In this document: positions 13,434 to 14,154 of the stretch, in pieces
Numbering within the stretch: position 1 is the first letter of the stretch
Layout of the letters: every line of letters starts with the position of its first letter
NCBI GenBank assembly: GCA_028277515.1
Contig: JANQGC010000161.1
Location: 1 to 14,154, forward strand
Direction of reading: 5' to 3'
DNA: 14,154 bases
Source of the DNA: Anaerolineae bacterium
GTDB lineage: Bacteria > Chloroflexota > Anaerolineae > Promineifilales > Promineifilaceae
Notes under the pieces: model-generated
Told to the model about the DNA's origin: nothing
Databases searched by the model: none
The model's input: the letters and a program-made list of their open reading frames with translations, nothing else
Translations under genes and position numbers: made by a program

Positions 13434-14154
13434 TTACGCTGCTTGTTCGGCATGGGCTGGAACGCCCATGCCGGAATCCGTTTGCCATTCATTGCAAACA
13501 ATCACAATATTGCCGGTGACTTTTCCCTGTTCCAGCAGTTCGTTGGCTCGCACGATGTCGGATAAGGGAAACACATGTTGGATGACGGGATCGATTCGGC
13601 CGTCGCCTAGCATATCGAATAATACGGCCCAATCCTCCGCGAATAAATCCACGCCCAGGCGATGTGTGCCGTAACCGGCGATTTTTTTGCCGTTGGGCAG
13701 CACGTTGGTCAGCAAAAGTTGGGCCAGGAACTTACAGAGAGCGGCTTTGCTCTGTGGTGCGCCATACTGCACCAGTAAGCCGCCCCGTTTAAGTACCTGT
13801 AATCCACGTTGAACGTAATCACCGGCCATGCCGTTAAATACAAAATCGATCCCACCCGGTTCTTCTTGACGAAGAAGCTCGACAAAATTCTGGCCGCGGT
13901 AATCAATAGGGATGGCCCCATGTTCGATGAGCAATTCGTGCTTTGCCGCAGAGGCCAGGCCATACATTTTCAGACCCGCCAGACGGCCGAGCTGCAAAAA
14001 CGCGCTGCCGCAGCCTCCGCTGGCGCCAACAATCAGCACCTTGTCCCCTTTTTCGACCCTGGCCACGCGATGCAAGATCTGGTAAGCCACCAGGTAGTTG
14101 AGCAGGAGAACCGCAGCCTTAACCGGATCGAGACCGGCAGGCGCGCCCACCAAT
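13434..14154 (-). CDS. Medium-chain dehydrogenase, quinone oxidoreductase-like (5' end off window)
   Basis: The last 240 or so residues of a zinc-free medium-chain dehydrogenase/reductase. PAGLDPVKAAVLLLNYLVAYQ, then the NADP-binding Rossmann motif VLIVGASGGCGSAFLQLGRL (GGVGT is commoner), FNGMAGD, RGGLLVQYGAP, and the C-terminal FPLSDIVRANELLEQGKVTGNIVI are characteristic of the quinone oxidoreductase branch. No zinc-binding cysteine pattern is seen. It reduces quinones or enones with NADPH in characterised relatives; the substrate here is unknown. The N-terminal catalytic part is beyond the right edge, so the true start is not visible; the last base, 14154, belongs to an incomplete codon. 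A short tail (NEWQTDSGMGVPAHAEQAA) is not conserved. Confidence 0.88.
   Translation of the reverse strand, partial: LVGAPAGLDPVKAAVLLLNYLVAYQILHRVARVEKGDKVLIVGASGGCGSAFLQLGRLAGLKMYGLASAAKHELLIEHGAIPIDYRGQNFVELLRQEEPGGIDFVFNGMAGDYVQRGLQVLKRGGLLVQYGAPQSKAALCKFLAQLLLTNVLPNGKKIAGYGTHRLGVDLFAEDWAVLFDMLGDGRIDPVIQHVFPLSDIVRANELLEQGKVTGNIVIVCNEWQTDSGMGVPAHAEQAA

Noticed and set aside
1..14154. tRNA, rRNA or known riboswitch
   Set aside because: I found no cloverleaf-like or rRNA-like stretch by reading both strands; this was by eye only.

Overview
The window looks like a chromosomal stretch from a Gram-positive-type or Chloroflexota-like soil, water or sludge bacterium. I favour Chloroflexota (Anaerolineae-like), from the mix of an ECF42-type sigma factor with DGPF proteins, a deazaflavin (F420)-type nitroreductase, plant-like homogentisate prenyltransferase and ABA4-like genes, secreted proteins with carboxypeptidase-regulatory-like repeats, and abundant intergenic palindromes. 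This is inference; there is no rRNA or other phylogenetic marker. The hexamer CGGCCG occurs about 34 times by hand count, far above chance.

Layout. 1-2370 (-): the 5' 790 codons of a large secreted protein with an M60-like metallopeptidase region whose HExxH reads HEFGN, a BACON-like region and two carboxypeptidase-regulatory-like repeats; it runs off the left edge. 2638-4751 (-): a three-gene operon, DGPF protein, second DGPF protein, ECF42-type sigma factor, with a sequence upstream matching the ECF42 target-promoter motif. Both gaps inside the operon carry related hairpins. 5024-7099 (-): RecQ helicase fused to a C-terminal phosphoribosyltransferase-like domain. 7106-7784: a compact mobile unit, a REP-associated tyrosine transposase (RAYT) bracketed by arrays of GTGACAGTCAC palindromes and by a 7-bp direct repeat, sitting just upstream of recQ. 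7906-9118 (+): a two-gene operon of an F420-type nitroreductase-family protein and an aldo/keto reductase. 9119-9541: no convincing gene. 9542-11937 (-): ABA4-like membrane protein, homogentisate phytyltransferase-like UbiA protein and a MenA-like UbiA protein. 11938-12404: a tandem 101-bp repeat and another paired hairpin. 12405-13034 (+): GNAT acetyltransferase. 12984-13370 (-): four-helix membrane protein overlapping the GNAT tail. 13434-14154 (-): medium-chain quinone oxidoreductase-like protein, 5' end off the right edge.

The most interesting content is not a classical gene. The window holds a series of paired-hairpin elements in which the second hairpin is roughly the reverse complement of the first, and some have a short outer stem as well. 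The clearest pairs flank the RAYT, which is the type of enzyme known to mobilise such palindromes. The sequence cores differ between elements, so this may be a set of related but diversified REP/BIME-like families. The second strong item is the complete self-regulated-looking sigma/DGPF cassette with its own promoter motif.
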